15,810 nt of DNA from UBA11540 sp003445125 (GTDB lineage: Bacteria; Bacillota; Clostridia; Oscillospirales; Ruminococcaceae). Shown piece after piece: positions 13,543 to 15,810 of this stretch; the first letter of the stretch is position 1; each line of letters starts with the position of its first letter. The stretch is from NCBI GenBank assembly GCA_937899435.1, contig CALBQG010000141.1:1-15810 (forward strand). Reading direction: 5' to 3'. The translations under genes and the position numbers were made by a program. Below the pieces are notes generated by a model that did no database searches, was not told where the DNA came from, and saw only the letters and a list, made by a program, of their open reading frames with translations.

Positions 13543-13631
13543 AAGTTTCTAAACTTATTATATCTAATGATTTCGTTATTGTCAATAGCATTTTTCAGCT
13601 TTCCGAACTTTCTATTGAATTTTCTAAACTT
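13543..13631. promoter_or_regulatory. Three operator copies in the repressor/Cro control region
   Basis: AAGTTTCTAAACTT at 13543-13556 is a near-perfect palindrome. Close copies are AGCTTTCCGAACTT (13597-13610, 10 of 14 identical) and AATTTTCTAAACTT (13618-13631, 13 of 14). The first covers the start point of the early promoter, and the last the -35 region of the repressor promoter. A fourth copy, CAGTTTCTGAACTT, lies at 13280-13293 in the Cro-like gene. They are likely binding sites for the repressor, the Cro-like protein or both. Confidence 0.7.
13557..13585 (-). promoter_or_regulatory. Early minus-strand promoter
   Basis: On the minus strand TTGACA (complement of 13580-13585) and TATAAT (complement of 13557-13562) lie 17 bases apart, a perfect sigma-A promoter. 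Transcription would begin near 13549, within the operator copy 13543-13556. It drives the Cro-like gene and the early arm, possibly through rep. Confidence 0.85.
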
Positions 13632-13643
13632 TCGTGTTATTCT
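13615..13643 (+). promoter_or_regulatory. Repressor-integrase promoter
   Basis: TTGAAT (13615-13620) and TATTCT (13638-13643) with 17 bases between them make a fair sigma-A promoter on the plus strand. It precedes the GGGAGG ribosome binding site of the repressor gene and overlaps the operator copy 13618-13631, so it is probably autoregulated. Confidence 0.6.
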
Positions 13644-13667
13644 ATATGAAGAAGGGAGGTTGTTAGC

Positions 13668-14156
13668 ATGAACAAGGTTGACACATTCGCAAACAGATTG
13701 CGCACCGCACTTAAATTGCGTGGAATGAAGCAAGTTGAATTGTGCGAGATTACAGGACTTGGAAAGTCCTCTTTAAGTCAATATCTTTCCGGCGAATACG
13801 AACCCCGCGTTAATAGAGTGGCGATAATTGCAAATGTGCTTGATGTTAATATATATTGGCTCATGGGCTTTGATGTTCCTATGGATCGTGAAGCTCCGTT
13901 ACCTTCGCTTTCTGGCACACAATTTGAAGGCATGAGCAAATCACAAATGCAACTTTTTCTTTTGTCGCAATACCTTCAAAAGATTGATGAAGCGCACCCA
14001 AATTTATCCGATGAAGAAAAGAGGCAATATATCGCTGGGTTTTATAAGTGTGATGTTGTCGAGCTTATGCTTGATTACATGGCTCTTAACGATCGTGATA
14101 AAGCGACGGTTGCCCGTATCATTAAGAGTTTTAACGATCCTGCGGAGGGGGAATAA
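13668..14156 (+). CDS. Phage-type repressor with XRE helix-turn-helix, no protease domain
   Basis: The 162-residue protein is a CI-like repressor. Residues about 5-65 are an XRE helix-turn-helix: FANRLRTALKLRGMKQVELCEI, GLGKSSLSQYLSGEYEPRV, VAIIANVLDVNIYWLMG. The C-terminal part (about 85-155) is helical (LFLLSQYLQKIDEAH, VVELMLDYMALNDRDKATVARIIKSF). It lacks the Ser-Lys peptidase S24 domain, so RecA-dependent self-cleavage is not expected. A GGGAGG site lies before the ATG. It is followed after two bases by the integrase gene. It should hold the early promoter shut in the integrated state; relief may need another protein. Confidence 0.87.
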   Translation: MNKVDTFANRLRTALKLRGMKQVELCEITGLGKSSLSQYLSGEYEPRVNRVAIIANVLDVNIYWLMGFDVPMDREAPLPSLSGTQFEGMSKSQMQLFLLSQYLQKIDEAHPNLSDEEKRQYIAGFYKCDVVELMLDYMALNDRDKATVARIIKSFNDPAEGE

Positions 14157-14158
14157 CA

Positions 14159-15682
14159 ATGCCGGAAGCATTAAACGCGGTCATATACGCCCGCTATTCC
14201 TCCGATCGTCAGACAGAACAAAGCATAGAAGGGCAATTACGGGAATGTTACGCATTTGCGAAAGCGAATGATATAGCCGTAATTGATACCTATATCGACC
14301 GCGCTATCAGCGGCAAGACGGACAACCGCCCCGCCTTCCAAAAGATGATAGAGGACAGCGCAAAGCGTCAGTTTCAAGCCGTCATTGTGTACCGCCTCGA
14401 CCGCTTCACCCGCAACCGCTACGACAGCGCAATTTATAAAGCCCGCTTGAAGAAAAACGGCGTGAAGGTTCTTTCCGCTATGGAAAACTTGAACGGATCG
14501 CCGGAAAGTATCATCATGGAAAGCCTGCTTGAAGGCATGGCGGAATATTACAGCGTTGAATTGTCGCAGAAGATCACGCGCGGCATGAGAGAAAACGCCT
14601 TGAAGGGTAAGGCGCTGGGCGGTCAGCGCGTATTGGGGTACAAGGTCAATTCCGATTGCTATTTTGAGATTGACGAAACGACCGCGCCCGTTGTCGTTGA
14701 TATTTTCAAGCTGTACAGCAGCGGCAAGACAGTAAAAGAAATATGCGACATTCTCAACGCTCGCGGCGTGAAAACGGCTCGCGGCGGCGCGTTCAATAAA
14801 AATAGCCTGCATACTATCTTGACGAACAAGAAGTACATAGGCATTTACAAAACAAAGTATGGGGAGATCGTCGGCGGCATTCCGGCGATCATCGACAAAG
14901 AATTATTTGAAATGGTGGCGTTGCGTATGGAGCAAAACAAAAAAGCCCCCGCAAGAGCGAAGGCGGAAATAAACTATTTGCTTTCAACAAAGCTGTTTTG
15001 CGGTAAATGCCGCTCCGCTATGGTGGGAGAAAGCGGCACAAGTAAGACGGGCAAGAAGTATTATTACTATGCCTGCGTCAAGAAGAAGCGTGAAAAGGCC
15101 TGCGACAAAAGCAACGTGAAAAAAGATTGGATCGAAGATTTAGTGATCCAGCGCACCGTTACGGACATTCTGAAAGACGATGTTATAGAGAAGATCGCGG
15201 ATCGGCTTGTTGAATTGCAGAAGGCGGAAGCCGCCGAAAGCGGGACAATGCTTTATTTGCAAAACTCCCTTGCTGAAATTCAAGTTTCTATCAAAAACAT
15301 TATGACCGCGATTGAAAAGGGGATCATAACCGAAAGCACGAAAACCCGCTTGACCGAATTAGAGGACGAAAAGCGCAACGTTGAAATAGAGATTGCAAAA
15401 GAAAGCATTGCGCGGCGGATCATCAGCAGGGAACAAATTATTTATTGGATTTCCAGTTTCAAGGACGGCGACATAACAAGCGAAAAATACCGTCAGCAGC
15501 TTATTGATACCTTTGTTCACGCCGTTTTCGTCTATGATGATAAGATTGTCATAACCTACAATTACAGCGGCGAAAACAATACCGCTACTATTTCGGATTT
15601 GGACTTATCAAGTCCACCAAAAAAAGCACTTGCCCAAAGCAAGTGCTTTTTCCTTTTGCAAAACGGCATTACCGTTGAATAA
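14159..15682 (+). CDS. Large serine recombinase (site-specific integrase)
   Basis: The protein starts at the ATG behind GGAGGGGG, two bases after the repressor stop. Residues 1-150 are the resolvase domain with YARYSSDRQ, where Ser14 is the likely nucleophile (Arg-x-Ser pattern), and YRLDRFTRN. A recombinase domain follows (about 160-260, LGGQRVLGYKV, ILNARGVKTARGGAFNKNSLHTILTNKKYIG), then a zinc ribbon (LFCGKCRSAMVG and later Cys residues, about 281-322), a coiled coil (about 350-425) and a C-terminal beta segment FVYDDKIVITYNY. The last 20 of 507 residues are encoded by host DNA beyond the attachment core, including a terminator hairpin. In a circular element the frame would instead run 22 codons into 2145-2213. 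Confidence 0.93.
   Translation: MPEALNAVIYARYSSDRQTEQSIEGQLRECYAFAKANDIAVIDTYIDRAISGKTDNRPAFQKMIEDSAKRQFQAVIVYRLDRFTRNRYDSAIYKARLKKNGVKVLSAMENLNGSPESIIMESLLEGMAEYYSVELSQKITRGMRENALKGKALGGQRVLGYKVNSDCYFEIDETTAPVVVDIFKLYSSGKTVKEICDILNARGVKTARGGAFNKNSLHTILTNKKYIGIYKTKYGEIVGGIPAIIDKELFEMVALRMEQNKKAPARAKAEINYLLSTKLFCGKCRSAMVGESGTSKTGKKYYYYACVKKKREKACDKSNVKKDWIEDLVIQRTVTDILKDDVIEKIADRLVELQKAEAAESGTMLYLQNSLAEIQVSIKNIMTAIEKGIITESTKTRLTELEDEKRNVEIEIAKESIARRIISREQIIYWISSFKDGDITSEKYRQQLIDTFVHAVFVYDDKIVITYNYSGENNTATISDLDLSSPPKKALAQSKCFFLLQNGITVE
15613..15619. other. Right attachment core (attR), TCCACCA
   Basis: This copy of the core lies within the integrase frame (codons for Ser-Pro-Pro, about residues 485-487). 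To its right the sequence runs straight into an A-run and an intrinsic terminator, as expected for DNA once located directly behind ssrA. The distance to the left core gives an element of 13,475 bp. Confidence 0.72.
15621..15651. terminator. Displaced ssrA terminator at the right junction
   Basis: AAAAAGCACTTGC (15621-15633) and GCAAGTGCTTTTT (15639-15651) form a 13-bp perfect stem with a five-base loop and T's behind it. It lies inside the 3' end of the integrase frame but just outside the attachment core, so it is best read as the original tmRNA terminator. It now stops integrase transcription. Confidence 0.8.
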
Positions 15683-15724
15683 AAGCCGCATTTTGCGGAC
15701 ATAAAAACACCGCCGGTCATAAAA

Positions 15725-15750
15725 TGAAGTGACCCCCAAAAAGTTAGACA
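15725..15750. mobile_element. Probable terminal repeat of an IS3-family element, cut by window end
   Basis: The motif TGAAGTGACCCCCAAAAAG followed by TTAGACA resembles the terminal inverted repeat of IS3-family (IS150-group) elements, which begin with TG and contain CCCCCAAAAAGTTAGACA. The element would extend right beyond the window. No transposase reading frame is visible in the 60 bases after it, so it may be a full IS, a remnant or a short nonautonomous copy. Confidence 0.45.
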
Positions 15751-15810
15751 ACAAGATAAGAATAAAAATTGTTCAAGCTACCGAAAGGGCTTGCTGTCTG
15801 TGAATTGCAG

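Noticed and set aside
13514..13591. N-terminal extension of the Cro-like protein
   Set aside because: It would be translated from the promoter and operator; a better start with a ribosome binding site is at 13513.
14237..14812. 191-codon open frame on the minus strand
   Set aside because: It is antisense to the conserved catalytic and recombinase domains of the serine integrase and shows no family pattern.
2145..15612. Tail, lysis or receptor-binding genes
   Set aside because: No protein in the element has the length or repeats of a tape measure, tail fibre or endolysin. Gp10-like and head-closure proteins are neck parts, not tail proper.
15686..15698. Small hairpin CCGCA-TTT-TGCGG
   Set aside because: Five pairs without a T-run, in host flank; too weak to call a feature.
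1..15810. CRISPR array or long tandem repeats
   Set aside because: I saw no regularly spaced direct repeats; the only repeated motifs are the short operators and the inverted repeats listed.

Overview
The window reads as a low-GC Gram-positive (Firmicutes) chromosome, most likely class Clostridia; the exact family cannot be fixed from this sequence. Positions 1-2144 are ordinary host core genes on the + strand: the end of a YbaB/EbfC nucleoid protein gene, recR, a GtrA-family membrane protein gene, smpB and, 2 nt after smpB, the tmRNA gene ssrA.

From the 3' end of ssrA (about 2138) to about 15619 lies an integrated mobile element of about 13.5 kb. Its ends share the 7-bp sequence TCCACCA, which is the tmRNA 3' end at 2138-2144 and lies inside the 3' end of a serine integrase gene at 15613-15619. 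The intrinsic terminator at 15621-15651, just outside the right end, looks like the original ssrA terminator, displaced by the insertion. The last part of the integrase reading frame is therefore host sequence. Joining the two ends in a circle gives the integrase a different 22-codon end that stops four bases before the bidirectional terminator at 2217-2254.

The element has two divergent arms around a control region at 13514-13667. That region has a consensus promoter on the minus strand, a promoter on the plus strand, and copies of an AAGTTTCTAAACTT-like operator. The plus arm carries a repressor without a LexA-type protease domain and the serine integrase. The minus arm begins with a Cro-like protein, two small unknown proteins, a helix-turn-helix protein, a 30-codon leader ORF and a HUH rolling-circle Rep. 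The rep leader looks like a plasmid copy-control region: a consensus promoter on the opposite strand drives a short terminated antisense RNA against a leader able to fold into alternative hairpins.

The minus arm then carries what looks like a complete HK97-type head and packaging module: a gp10-like neck protein, portal, prohead protease, a small accessory protein, major capsid protein, gp6-like connector, HNH endonuclease fused to a P-loop domain, small and large terminase, and head closure protein. Two sigma-factor-like regulators finish the arm. I find no tail tube, tape measure, baseplate, receptor-binding or lysis gene. All genes are intact and many are joined by ATGA overlaps.

The best reading is a phage satellite that makes its own capsids and borrows tails from a helper phage, like capsid-forming phage-inducible chromosomal islands (cf-PICIs). 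Here it is combined with plasmid-style rolling-circle replication under antisense RNA control, a serine integrase that uses ssrA, and its own sigma-like regulators. After the right end there is short host sequence and probably the terminal repeat of an IS3-family element cut by the window edge.
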